A stretch of 64,000 nt of DNA from assembly GCF_027579695.1 (NCBI RefSeq), contig NC_083596.1:50095257-50159256 (forward strand), written 5' to 3'. Below are positions 45,530 through 57,099 of the stretch, one piece after another. This stretch comes from Neoarius graeffei (taxonomy: Eukaryota; Chordata; Actinopteri; Siluriformes; Ariidae). The number at the start of each line of letters is the position of its first letter. Position 1 is the stretch's first letter. Made by a program: the position numbers and the translations under genes. The notes beneath the pieces are model-generated. The model saw nothing but the letters and a program-made list of their open reading frames with translations, did no database searches and was not told the origin of the DNA.

Positions 45530-45765
45530 TGATTCGCCAGCAAAGTAACAAAGTACATTTACTTGAGTACTTGACTTAAGCACGCTTTTTGAGTATCTGT
45601 ACTATACTTGAGGATTATATTTTTTGGAAACTTATGACTTCAGTACACTTGAAAGACAAATATCGTACTTTTCACTCCACTACATTTCTGTCAAGGTCCT
45701 CATTACTCGTTACTATGAAGCTGCTCTGAAACTGGATGTTTTTTCTTTTCTTTTCTAAAACGTGA
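45530..45765. mobile_element. hAT-type MITE fragment
   Basis: Holds 'aaagtacatttacttgagta' and 'tacttttcactccactacat', the usual subterminal sequences of an abundant fish hAT MITE. The ends are not sharply defined here. Confidence 0.6.
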
Positions 45766-46077
45766 TTGGCTTTTTTGCAGGTGACACTGAGAGCCAATCA
45801 GTAATCACTAGGGTCACGTCACGTCCATAGACTGGATAAAATCAAGTTCAGTGATTTCTCATAAGTATTATTTGAACACAATCAGTTGATGGCAGAATGG
45901 AAGGAGGCGGTTCTTCTGGAGAATGCATGCGTTCATGGCTATTAGCTAGAACCTATGTTTCAGTTTTCTGAAAGGATTAAAGATTGTTTCGTTTTAAATG
46001 TTTGCTTTTTTTGCCTAAAACGAACCACATCGCAGCCTACAAAAACTCGCCGTCCACCCTGCAGAAGCATACTGATG

Positions 46078-46395
46078 TACAGTGCTGAGCATAAATGAGT
46101 ACACCCCCTTTGAAAAGTAACATTTTAAACAATATCTCAATGAACACAAACAATTTCCAAAATGTTGACAAGACAAAGTTTAATATAACATCTGTTTAAC
46201 TTATAACGGGAAAGTAAGGTTAATAATATAACTTAGATTACACATTTTTCAGTTTTACTCAAATTAGGGTGGTGCAAAAATGAGTACACCCCACAACAAA
46301 AACTACTACATCTAGTACTTTGTATGGCCTCCATGATTTTTAATGACAGCACCAACTTTTGTCCCAACTTTTCTGGAATCGGGGTTTTGTGTATA
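46078..46395. mobile_element. Tc1-type end fragments
   Basis: Begins 'acagtgctgagcataaatga' with 'gtacacccc' near both ends (46100 and 46282), the style of a Tc1-type inverted repeat. It is followed by 'ccaacttttctggaatcggg', an end fragment of the transposon family at 41604-43210. No coding region remains. Confidence 0.65.
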
Positions 46396-46444
46396 TATAT
46401 ACCTCGCTATGGTAAAACTAATAAAATTAAAACCCATTCCCCAT

Positions 46445-46760
46445 ACTTAACTGACTGTGGCCTAGTGGTAGCGTGTCCGCCTCTCGCTCGGGAGATCGTG
46501 AGTTCTATTCACGGTCGGGTCATACCAAAGACCATTATAAAAATGGTACCTACTACCATCTGGCAAGGCACGCTGCAATACAGATGTGCATGGGGAGTTA
46601 AACTCTCGTGGTTATCACTGTAACCCTAGCTATGTAATAGGCGAGAGGCCGAGGGCTACGGAAACGGAGATCGGCGCCGCCCGATGCGCCACCATCAGAG
46701 TTGGGCCTGGTTAGTACTTGAGTGGGAGACTGCCTAGGAATACCAGGTACTGTAGGCGCG
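46445..46760 (+). mobile_element. Compound SINE: tRNA-like head plus 5S rRNA-derived 3' part
   Basis: The left part has a tRNA-like A box (gtggcctagtggtagcg, about 46456) and a weak B box (gagttctattc, about 46500), a body to about 46660, then a 3' segment (about 46698-46757). That segment matches the last 60 bases of 5S rRNA: gggcctggttagtacttga, gtgggagactgcc and ggaataccaggtactgtagg, including the C-box region. A tRNA-then-5S order differs from AmnSINE1, which is 5S first. Confidence 0.75.
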
Positions 46761-46845
46761 GGAAGGACTTTGACCCCATACTTGTCTTCCCTCATGTGTC
46801 CTCACTCACTTCTCCTACTCCTTCTCAACCACAGAGAGTTGTTAC

Positions 46846-48775
46846 CAGTGTTGTAGTCGAGCCACTAAACCTCGAGTCCGAGTTCAGTCTTGAGTCTCCA
46901 GTATTCAAGTCCGAGTCAAGTCCAAGTCATAAAAAAATTTGTCGAGTCCAAGTCGAATCCACTATTGATCCAAGTTCAGTCCGAGTCAAGTCCACAATTG
47001 ATTCAAGTCGAGTCTGAGAACAAGACTCCAACTGCACCATTTGACAGTGGCTGTTTTAGCATCATTAACATTATTTTGTTCCTGAACATGACGTATGAAC
47101 AGGTGAATGTGCTTCTCTTTATCAGGGAGTGTGAAGTATTCTGTCAGAGATGGTTGGGAGATGGATGGAAGTGCAGAATGTGTGTTTATTAATACAAGTG
47201 AAGACAGGTAAGCAATCCAGCACAGCAGGCAAAATTGTAAAACAGTGCAACAAGCGATAGGTCGAGCGAAGCACAAACAGGCTATCGTAGACTCGGCAGA
47301 ATCAAAGACGAGAAACAGAAAATCAGGGATCAGGAACCAAACAAGGAAATAAGGCTTGGTAATGTGTCAGCAACGCAACTCAATACTTTGCAAAGTAAGT
47401 GTGTTTTCACAATTTTTATATAAGCGTGCTGATTGTGCCTTAATCCAGTGCAGGTGTGAGTCATTTACGGTGCACGCAAGAGTCCGCTTGGCGCATGCGC
47501 TGTCTGGAGCATGCCTGAGAGTCTATCTGATGCATGCGCCAAGGCGTGCAGATGTGATGCTCTTGCACAAAATTAGTACAAAAATTAATGTAGATATAAA
47601 TATGCCAAATTATTATGGCATGTTACAAAAAATAAACAAGTGTTGCCAGGTGAAACAAACCTCGCCCGGCAGTCTGGTCTGTTGACCTTAAAAGGTGAAT
47701 CCATGACCTTCAGTTTGACATTTCAAGGTCAACATTCATGGTGCTAAATGAAAGCCCATATGGGACTACCTATATGTTGATAATGGTAATATTTCTTAAT
47801 CATCAGATGTCAGGTTATAGGCCTATGAAAATCCATGACCCTGAGTTTGACATTTCAAAGCCATTCAAGGTCAAAGGTCATGGTGGCAACTGAAAGCCCA
47901 TATGGGACTTCTTATATGTTGATAATGGTAAACATCTGTCAATCATTAACCATTTTAAAGTTATAAGCCTCTGAAAACCTGTGACCTTGAGTTTGACCTT
48001 TTAAGGTCACTCATGGTCAAAGGTCATGGTGCCAAATGAGAGCCCATATATGACTTTCTATATGTCAATAATATTAAGTATCTGTGTATCTTGAACCGTT
48101 TCACAGTTATAAGCCTCTGAAAATCCATGAACCTGTGTATGACCTTTCAAAGTCACTCAAGGTCAAAGGTCATGGTGCCAAATGAAAGTCCATATGTGAC
48201 TTCCTATATGTCTAATATTAAGTATCTCTCTATCTTGAACCATTTCCCAGTTATGAGCCTCTGAAAACCCATGACCTTGACCCCTGACATTTGACCCCCA
48301 ACTGCTAAGAAACCTATGAGATACCCCATCATGGAGCATATCAATAGAAGCAGAATTGAAAGATGAACATTTTGGATTTGGTTTGAAGTAAATATGATGA
48401 ATATGAAGGAAGATATTGTGGAAAAAAAAGATTTTGACCTTTTTGGTGACCTTGACCAGATGACCCTCAAAATATTGGAGGCTCTATTTGAGACCAATGC
48501 TCATCTATCCTGAAAGTTTCATGAAGATTGGTCCAGCCGTTTTCCCGTAATGTTGCTAACAAAGAAACCCCACCAAAAACAATACCTCGCCCCGCTTACT
48601 CCGTAGCAGGTGAGGTAAAAATCTGAGTCCTCATCTCCAATTTACAAGTCTTAATGCAGTTAATGCATGAGACTGAGTCCAAGTCCGAATAATCAGTGCT
48701 CGAGTCCAAGTCCGAGTCGAGTCACGAGTCCTTAAAATTAGGGCATGAGTCCTGGACTCGAGTACTACAAGCCTG
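46846..48775. mobile_element. hAT-type composite transposon, 1930 bp, with nested repeat
   Basis: Ends cagtgttgtagtcgag and, at the right, ctcgagtactacaagcctg (inverted). A perfect 8-bp target duplication gttgttac lies at 46838-46845 and 48776-48783, diagnostic of hAT. Subterminal zones are packed with variants of 'gagtccaagtccgagtc' on both sides (46850-47030 and 48620-48770). No transposase was seen. A separate repeat of 146-bp units fills about 47690-48610. Confidence 0.9.
47690..48610. repeat. 146-bp tandem units with direct-repeat nuclear-receptor half sites
   Basis: Four to five units share 'aaatccatgacc', 'ttcaaggtcaaaggtcatgg' and 'gaaagcccatatgggact'. AGGTCA-type direct repeats with one-base spacing start at 47868, 48014 and 48160, exactly 146 bp apart. 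The right part ends 'tacctcgccccgcttactcc', similar in style to the end of the repeat at 11690-11968. Confidence 0.85.
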
Positions 48776-49157
48776 GTTGTTACAACCCCCTGCTATTATG
48801 CCAACTTACATGTCATCCAACACTATGATTTTCACGTCCTTCTTCAGTTGGGAGTCAGACTGGTTCATTGGTAGTTAGAGATGGAGATGGGGAAACAGAG
48901 CTGCTGAGCCTGAAGCTGTATCTGCTGGGTTTGGCACCAGGCAGGGGCAGGGATAACGGATTTAGTATGAATCGGTTGCTAAATGTTTGCCTGCATTAAT
49001 TAAATGTCAGCTAGAAGAGGAGCAAAATGTAGGCATTCAGGGGTGTGAAAATCTCCTACTTCACACTGGACAAACCTAATAGGTTAATTCCCACTAATCA
49101 TGGTTTTCACCCACCTTTAAGTTTTTCTTTGTGAAGAACTGGGTGACATCCTGTCAC

Positions 49158-49216
49158 TATAACTCTTCTTTCTTTTCTCTAGAAAGCCAGAGGAGAGAAA
49201 AGAAAGAAGAGTTATA
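49158..49216. repeat. Perfect 23-bp hairpin with purine/pyrimidine arms
   Basis: The left arm 49158-49180 (tataactcttctttcttttc and on) is exactly complementary to 49194-49216, with a 13-base loop. It lies directly before the LINE-tail repeat. Confidence 0.92.
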
Positions 49217-49503
49217 ACATCAACGAAGCTGACTTCATGTTAATACTGTTAATGTTATAGTCATGTTGTCTGTTGTCGCCCAAATGAGGATGGGTTCCCT
49301 TTTGAGTCTGGTTCCTCTCGAGATTTCTTCCTCATGTCATCTGAGGGAGTTTTTCCTTGCCACCATTGCCACATGCTTCATCATTGGGGATAGATTAGGG
49401 ATAAAATTAGCTCATGTTTAAAGTCATTCAAATTCTGTAAAGCTGCTTTGCGACAATGTTTATTGTTAAAAGCGCTATACAAATAAACTTGACTTGACTT
49501 CTT
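49214..49503 (+). mobile_element. LINE 3'-tail repeat (copy 2)
   Basis: Inverse-oriented partner of 26876-27140. It ends 'aagcgctatacaaataaact' then (TGACT)n. Non-coding. Confidence 0.8.
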
Positions 49504-50055
49504 TTCATTCCTTTTTTAGAAGCCAGAGTTTTCTCCAGCAAGCTGAGACATTATGCTCCACCAACATTTCTTACTTGCAATTCACTGCTAGGAAGTACCG
49601 ATCACACCTGGTCGGGGTTTAGCAGGACTGAACCATCCCTTTCATGTAAATATGTAAATGATGGTGGTGGTGGGAGTTCTCAGGATGTTTACGTTTTGCC
49701 AAATACAAGAAAAGAAAAGGAAACTGCTAGTTTTATCAGTACATTGGAAATAACATTCTGTTCATAATGACAGGTTCATAATTTAAGATTGGAAAAATGT
49801 ACTTCATGGTCTAATAATGTTTTAGGGTCTCGGTCAGTCACAGGCCCTTCAAATCATCCTAACTTGCATTATTGTTTGTGCCAAGTTAATGCATGATCTC
49901 CGTGTGTCCATATGGGTTTCCTCCAGGTACTCTGGTTTCCTCCCAACTACTTCTCATCACCCAAATCAGAGTATTTCAGGTGTGTAAATAGTAATGACAT
50001 TCATCATGTACCTTCCAAGAGAAAACCACTTTTTACCCAGTTGTATCTGGTTTGC
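49504..50055. other. Spacer with a short SINE body fragment
   Basis: A fragment of the Mermaid-like SINE body is recognisable at about 49895-49945 ('ctccgtgtgtcca', 'tttcctccaggtactctggt'). The remainder is unassigned. Confidence 0.5.
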
Positions 50056-50059
50056 ACTA

Positions 50060-50760
50060 GGGCAGAGGTCACCAACCCGTCGATCGCGATCGACTGGTCG
50101 ATCTCGGAGGCTTTCCCAGTCGATCTTGGGGGATGAGGAAAGAAATTGGAAGATTATACAGAAATACACTGCAGTATATCTGACTGGCGTTCATATTACA
50201 TGTCTTCCGATAGGCCCACTACAGCTTTCCCCCTCTGTGTCGCAGGGCTCTTTTTTTTTTTTTTAACTCTTGCTGCTTACGTCTTACGTCTCTGAGCGTC
50301 GTCACCATGGTGATAGCCTCGCAATGCAGTTCAGGGTTCTCCACGAGGGGTTTTAGAGGTGCAGGCCGCCCCCCTTTCTGTAATTCCCGCCCCCGTTTAA
50401 TTTCTGCCGCCCCTTTACAAAAGGAAGCATGATATTGCCTATAAAACCGTGAGGATATAACCTGGCTGTCAGTGTTACTGTAGCTCTTGAAGTGTTTGTT
50501 TCCGCGGAGTGGTGGATCGGACTCGAGCCTGGCATGAACCGCTCCGACACGCTATAATGACACCAATCTATCACCAGCCAATCAGGAGACTTAATCAAAT
50601 GCATCCCCCGCCCACCAATCTATCACCAGCCAATCAGGAGACTTAATCAAACGCATCCCCCGCCCACCAATCTATCACCAGCCAATCAGGAGACTTAATC
50701 AAACGCATCCCCCGCCCACTCGTGTCCGCGTCTGAGACGTTGAATTTTCACAGAAGGAGG
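50060..50760. mobile_element. hAT-like end plus promoter-like CCAAT repeats
   Basis: Starts with 'gtcaccaacccgtcgatcgc' and 'gatcgactggtcgatct', a recurring fish hAT end. The right part holds three 52-bp tandem units (50561-50716), each with an inverted CCAAT-type box (gccaatcagg). After these comes GC-rich sequence and a donor-like 'gaggtaag' near 50776. Confidence 0.55.
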
Positions 50761-51357
50761 GAAGAAGTTGACTGAGGTAAGACTGTGTGATAAATTAACG
50801 AGCGAATAAGAGAGGAATTTCAACATATAGGGCTTAAGTTTGTTACCGTTAAATAAGCACTGCTTGTATCGTGATGTCACCAGTTCTCGTGCATCATGTG
50901 TTCTCGAGCTATCGCATTATTTTCGGAATTTCCGCGAGATTATGACGCGTTTTGACATTAGGGAAGCCCTTTTGTTTTCGTCAGTGGATGAGCTATTTTC
51001 TTGCCAAAAATCGCGAAAATGCTACGTATAAAGGTAAATATATACTAACCTAAATAAGTAAAAGCCTTCTGAATCCGATTCTAGCTTAATTCTTTTTACA
51101 TGGTACAAATAAATTGAAATTAAAGCCTTCAAGTGAGGCCTGTTGTCATGGACGCTGGCTAAAATGTCATTCGTGATCACCTGCTAAAAATAGAACTGAA
51201 AGTAAACCGGAAGTGCACTTGATATATTCTGCTACTGTGCCTCTTTGGGACATGCATGTTAAATGTTTATTGATATTTTCATGAAAAATTGCAGTGTATA
51301 AAGGTGTGACATGTTTCCTTACTAGAGGTTTTTCTATCTCCATAGCTCTTGAACTCG

Positions 51358-51480
51358 AGTCGTCCTGCCCAGTTAAGATCTTGGCACCATGATGACATGG
51401 TCCGAGCTTACCAAAGAGTAAAAGAAGATGGCATCAGCGTTTATAAAGCTGCCAGAATACCGTTGACAATACCGTTGGGT
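51358..51480 (+). pseudogene. psq-type helix-turn-helix fragment
   Basis: The frame reads RSWHHDDMVRAYQRVKEDG, then ISVYKAARIP, resembling the first helices of a pipsqueak/pogo-type HTH (AxxxVxxxGxSxxxAAxxxxVP). It runs into non-matching sequence at once. It is likely a piece of a pogo- or related DNA transposon. Confidence 0.4.
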
Positions 51481-51539
51481 TTTTTTGGCATGTTCTGCAT
51501 GGGACACCATACGGAATTCCGTGCCCATTTCAGCTGACG

Positions 51540-53270
51540 TCATATAGCTTGAGAACACGTGACGCGGAATTTCCCACATGTATTTTGAGCAAGGCTTTAG
51601 AAGTTTGTTTTTTTGCTAGAAAACGTTTCTTCTGGTGAGTTTTTTATGTCATTTATTTCAGAAAAATGTATTGGCACTAAAATTAACCAACAAAGACTTC
51701 ATTCAAATGCATATTTGATGCAAGAACTGTCAAAAGCAGCTTAAATTAACGAGAACCGGTGATGCCATGGTACAGTAAAGTTATGTTGTTACAACGCTGA
51801 CCGAGTACCGACTGTAGCCGGTAACAAATGCTAATTAGCTTGCTGTCAAGTTTTTCCTTTGTCGAGCTTTAAGCGTAAGGTCATGGATGTTACTACTGCT
51901 TGTTCCTGCCGTAATATGATACGTGATATGAACCTAACTATAAGGCACTCACTGACCGTGTTCAGTCACAGCCATCACATTGACTTGAGTTGCGTGATGA
52001 ACTGGAACCTCTGTAGCATGACAGCAGTCATTGGTAGTAGCATCACTGCAAGTTCATATTTGTCTTTATTGTGTTTGTATGGTTAAAGAAAATCAGTTCA
52101 TGTTGAATTGAAGTTGTCATTTTGTCACTTAAGTTACAATTTGTGATATATCATCACTGGTGTGTTGTAATTTCAGTTGATAATTTCCATTTTATGTTGC
52201 TGTGAAATTAATTAATTTAGTGTTACAATACAAACAAGACAGTGCAACTGATGTTAACAGTTCAGCTTTCTCATTACAATATTATTAGTTGATATTAATA
52301 ACAATCTGAGTCATTGGTGGTTCATTCATTCTGCTCACTACAGATATAGGCCTATATATTTTTTGTGTATAGTTAATTTCCATTGTATGTTGTACTGAAA
52401 TTAAGTCATTTAGTCAGCCCTCACAAGAAATTAAAAAGTGACTAGTAGTGACTAGGGTGTACCAGGAGCCTGGACACTGGGGCTTCACTGTGTCTATTCA
52501 GTTCTCCTGCTGATACCTTCCTTTATTCTCTCCTTTTCTTATCCCTGCCACATCATCTCTTACACTAGAATTGCACCAAAAAGACTTTAATCTCTCAGAA
52601 AACAAAGAGCGGAAATGTACATTGTTGAGAGAGCTTCATATTTTGCAAAGAAGGTATTTCAAGATTGTTTTCAGTTTTACACTTCCATTTTTCAATCATG
52701 TTTTCAAAAGTTAAAAGAAGCTTTACACAGAAATAGAATTTCTTTACTGCTTTATTTGCAAAGTTTCAACAAGCACAATTTTATGGCCTAAAAATGATTT
52801 ATTTCCAACCGAGAAACCAGATTTTGTCTCATTATACAACAGTTAGTTCTGGTTCACTAACCTGATGGGTCGAGCAATCGGTTAAGCAGAAATGTTTATA
52901 TTTAATACCACCTCACTGGGACATTTCATTCCATGTGTACGACTCCACTTGACAGTGTTCACCACATAAAATTCCACTTCTTAGTTAAAACTGTTTCGAC
53001 AGTAGTGTTAGTGATGTCCTCAGCTACAATACATTTTTTTATGAATATATAAATTGAAGCGTGGCCTCTTTGGGATGCATTTCTACGAGCAGAGCAAAAA
53101 TTAACAAAACATTTGCAATATCACACTCACGATCATGCAGCTACGCTAAATATCAGCACAGTTGTGATCTCCGACAGCCGAATCGCAATCTTCAGTAGAA
53201 CCGGACTCTTGCTTGTGGGATATTGCTTCAGTAACATCATCTTCATTTCATATTCACTCGGCTTATAATT
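51540..53270. other. Unassigned AT-rich spacer
   Basis: No gene, domain or classified repeat was recognised. Confidence 0.4.
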
Positions 53271-54366
53271 AGGATGCAGTGCAAAGCACTGCAACTATTG
53301 TTCTTCTACGTGTTTCTTCTCCTTCTTCTTCTTCTTCTTCTTCTTCCGTATTCTTCTTCCTCCTACGCAAATTTCAATTTCAAATAACTCAATAACCGTA
53401 CGTCGCACACAGACAAACAACATATCAAATCGTGCGGCTCGATCGGACTCGCTATGCTATTACTTTTCTCTACAGAATACGATTTTTTCGCGACGTAGTC
53501 CCGAAAAACCCCCCCAAAAAAACCCATTCATTTCTATGGAATTAATTGAAAAAAAAGCACTTTTTCAAACATCCACTGCTCTGGCATGCTTTCACCTAGA
53601 GACGTGATTCAAACTCTAAAACGTAGGAAAACTTCTCCTCTGTGGATCTGGCATCCAACTTTTCTGCTAGGTTCTACACTTTCGGATCAGTCCCGGCTCA
53701 AACGCCATGTGGGTTCCAGGAGAAAATCCGGCTTTTGAATGGGTGTCTATTGCGTTACACACCAGTGCATCTCGTTAAGTCAGAGTGGAGAGAGCTTGAA
53801 AAAAAAGGTCAAACTTTCTTGCTTAAACTGTGTTTTCAGCCACAAATTTCACTCTACAGACATGATTTTCTCAAAAGTAGTAGGAAAACTTGTCCTGATT
53901 CACACAATGTGTCTACCTAAACGATAGGATTTACAGTTTTTGAATGAGAAGCCTCAAACTGAGAAGAGCACAGGTGAGCGGCCTCACTGACTCCCATTAT
54001 AAACGGGACAGAAAAGTCTCTCATTTTTAACTCGTTCTAGTGTCGTCATTTTTAACACTACAGACAAAAAAATACATCATTTTATTCAGAAGACCCTTCT
54101 AGCGCTCACTGTGAAAGAATTTTGTGAATAGCTGCTTCCGTTGTCGAGTTATTTGTCATTGTTCGAGGCCTGGTCCTTCATAAAAAACAGCACAAAACTC
54201 CATACCTTGTGTGTCTTAGCTCATTGACACCCATTATAAAAGTGACAGAAAAGTCTCTCATTTTTAACACTACAGACAAAAAATTACATCAGTCTATTCA
54301 GGAGACCCTTCTAGCGCTCACTGTGAAAGAATTTTGTGAATTTCTTTTTTTTGTGAAAAAAAAAAC
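53271..54366. repeat. Dispersed repeat beginning 'ggatgcagtgcaaagcac', with (CTT)n and internal duplication
   Basis: The start 'tgcaaagcactgcaactatt', then (CTT)n at 53322-53346, is a phrase seen in dispersed repeats of fish. A 100-bp segment with 'agaaaagtctctcattttta' at about 54009-54135 recurs at 54246-54345. Confidence 0.55.
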
Positions 54367-54630
54367 AGCCTCGGTTGGCATGACACTTCAGCTTAGCCGC
54401 CCACTTTATTAGGAACACTTCTGTTCGTACATACAAACTACAAACACTCTTCTTAGAGTTTAGAGTTTATTTTATTTTTAAAAGGGACAGTGCACAAATT
54501 AAACATTATCCTTGTGGTAAGGACAGATGTCTGTCCCAGGTTATAGCAGTACATGCTAATTTCCGCCTGTAGTCACTTTGTTTATACTCTTGAATAGCTC
54601 TTCTTCATGACGGCTGCTGTCTCAAGCACA
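54367..54630 (-). mobile_element. Inverse partial copy of the 40427-41139 element, with nested tail
   Basis: 'aggaacacttctgttcgtac' and 'actcttgaatagctcttctt' are the inverse of 40612-40870. A short LINE-tail-like piece ('aaagggacagtgcacaaatt') is inserted in it at about 54456-54580. Confidence 0.75.
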
Positions 54631-55040
54631 CATAATCATTGCATTGAAACATCATTGCAGGTCACACATTCACGGCCAGCGAACATGCGTGACCGAATTG
54701 CTTCACGCACTGCATCCTCTCACAATTTCCCCCGGGGAATTGTCCGGTCTAGTTTTAGGTTAGCAAAACATTTCCTGAACGTTACAGTTTTAGGAAAACG
54801 GAAAATGTTGTGAAGGAAATAGCCATGAAGGATATGGTGGAGAAGTCTGGGGTTCTCCGGGTGAAACCTGAGAGGTAATGGTAATGAAACGAGATAACTT
54901 AGTTTGTTTATATTCTCTGACATTCTCATCGGAGGGGATTAGGGTTTGGGATAATTGGGATTCCAGGTGATTCACATCAAGAAAACTAAATCTGTAATGT
55001 TTATTTGTTGAAAATCAATAAAGTTCTGCTGAGGTACAGT
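54631..55040. other. Unassigned flank downstream of the glycosyltransferase gene
   Basis: No element was recognised. On the minus strand this is the 3' flank of the GT6 gene. 'ttgttgaaaatcaataaagt' lies at 55005-55024 on the plus strand; no clear minus-strand polyadenylation signal was fixed. Confidence 0.4.
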
Positions 55041-55045
55041 GTGTA

Positions 55046-57063
55046 TTAAGGGTTGGGTCGAACCTCAGCATAGTTCTTGACCACGTGTGAGGAACGCACC
55101 ACTTTTATGTAGCTGGGTTTCCATTGTTTGTCATCCCACAGGTATTCAGGTGAGAGTACCTTGGTGGGCTTGTTGTACAGGAAGTACTTGTTCAGGTGAG
55201 ACTCTTCCTGCCATACCGCTTCGATGTGATTGGCTCGGTCCACTTCCAGTTGAATGTGGCAAGTCTTCACGAGCTTATGCACTTTGTCAAGGCGACCTCC
55301 GATCACAGCCCCTCCGTAGTAGTAGTCTCCTTTGCCGAAAGGTATATAGGCCTGAGATTCAGGACGCCGCTCATACGTGAACTGATCCTGAGGCTTTCTG
55401 AAAAACCCGGCGTGCAGCGCACCAACGAGGTCGCCCAGAGACTCCGCCCCCCAGTGAGCATGGAATTTAGAGTCGACGTCGAGGCTGAATATGTAGTCTA
55501 CCTTGTTGATGAGTTCCTCTTGAATGAGTTTCTCAATCATCTCCATTCTGCGCAGCGAGATTTCCTGCCAGCGGTCCGAGCTTGCTGTTTTTAGCACAGT
55601 CAACTGATGCCCCTCCCCCAATGTGACCACAGGAACTTCATTTGGGCGATCTGTAAACAGGTAATAATGCACTCGGTAACCAACCATGAAATGCTGCTCT
55701 GCAGATTCGAGGAAGGCCTTCAGGAAACGCACATACCTGCAGGAAGATATTCAGGTTGTTTAGCATAAAACAGATTTTAAAAGTCCCAAATATTTTGTGG
55801 AACTAAAATTCACTAATTAGTGAACTGATAAGTGAACTGTGTCAGAAACCAGACAATGAACTGGGGCACCCGGAGCATTTACAATCACAAGACACATAGC
55901 TTTACTCGTTTGTTTTCTTCAACATAGTTTCAAGGTGCTAATTACAGCTGTTTTAACAACGATGTGTGCTGGCGGGTGTGGCTAGTTTCGCAGGTAATCT
56001 AATAACATTTATGCATGTATCTAGTGTTTAATTTTAATTTCAGACTTTAATATTGAAAAAACATTTTGAACATTCATGACTTCAAATCGGCTCTTGCTCC
56101 AGATTTATTCTTGGTTAACACTCAGTGACCCACGATGCTTTGTATATGACAAGTGTCATGACGTACTTGCCCAGAGCAAAGACGGTGGTTGCCACGGTGA
56201 TGTTCTGTCGTTTGTAGATGGCATCAATCATTGACAAATCAAATGTTTTCTCCCATACAATCGGAGCTAACCATGGGGTCATCGTGGCAACATCTGGCTG
56301 ACTGACAACATACACAAACACACACACACTTTAGCTTTTACATATGGCCCTTTTCCACTACCCTTTTTCAGCTCACTTCAGCCCGACACGGCTCGCGTTT
56401 CGACTATCTAAGAACAGCACGACTCAGCTCGCTTCAGCCCTGCTCAGCCCCCAAAACTCGCACGGTTTTGGAGTGGGGCTGAAGCGAGCCAAACCGAGCT
56501 GAGTGAGGCTAGGGGCGTGAGGAGACACTCCCCTGTGCACTGATTGGTGAGGAGGAGTGTCCTCACATGCCCACACACGCCCCGCGAGCACGCTGGGATC
56601 TGTAAACACCATAAACCCGGAAGAAGGAAAATTACGAATTACGAGAATTATGAAGCCTTATGTGCCTCGCCTCATCTACATGCTCTTGCCAGGATCTGTT
56701 GGCGTTGTCGGTGACAACAAGCCACAGCACCAAGACCAGCAACACTAACGACTCCATGTCCTCCATGTTCATTGTTTACTCTCCGGGTTGTGAGACTACC
56801 GCTTAAAAGGTCACTGATGTCACTGTTTGCGCCGCCTAACAACATCACGTGACGTCCACCCACTTTCGCTAACTCCACCCAATGTGTCTACCCACTTCCA
56901 GCCAGCATGGTTCAGCGCGATTGTAGTCGAAATGGAACGCCAACAGCCCCGCTCAGCTCGACTCAGCCCAACTCAGCACGGCACGGCTCAGCCCGACTCA
57001 GCCGCGTTGGTAGTGGAAAAGCGGCAATAGTCTACAGCACTCTGGGAAAGGAAAAGCCTAGTA

Positions 57064-57099
<36 letters not shown>

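Noticed and set aside
46698-46760. Functional 5S rRNA gene
   Set aside because: Only the 3' half is present and it is joined to unrelated sequence; part of a repeat.
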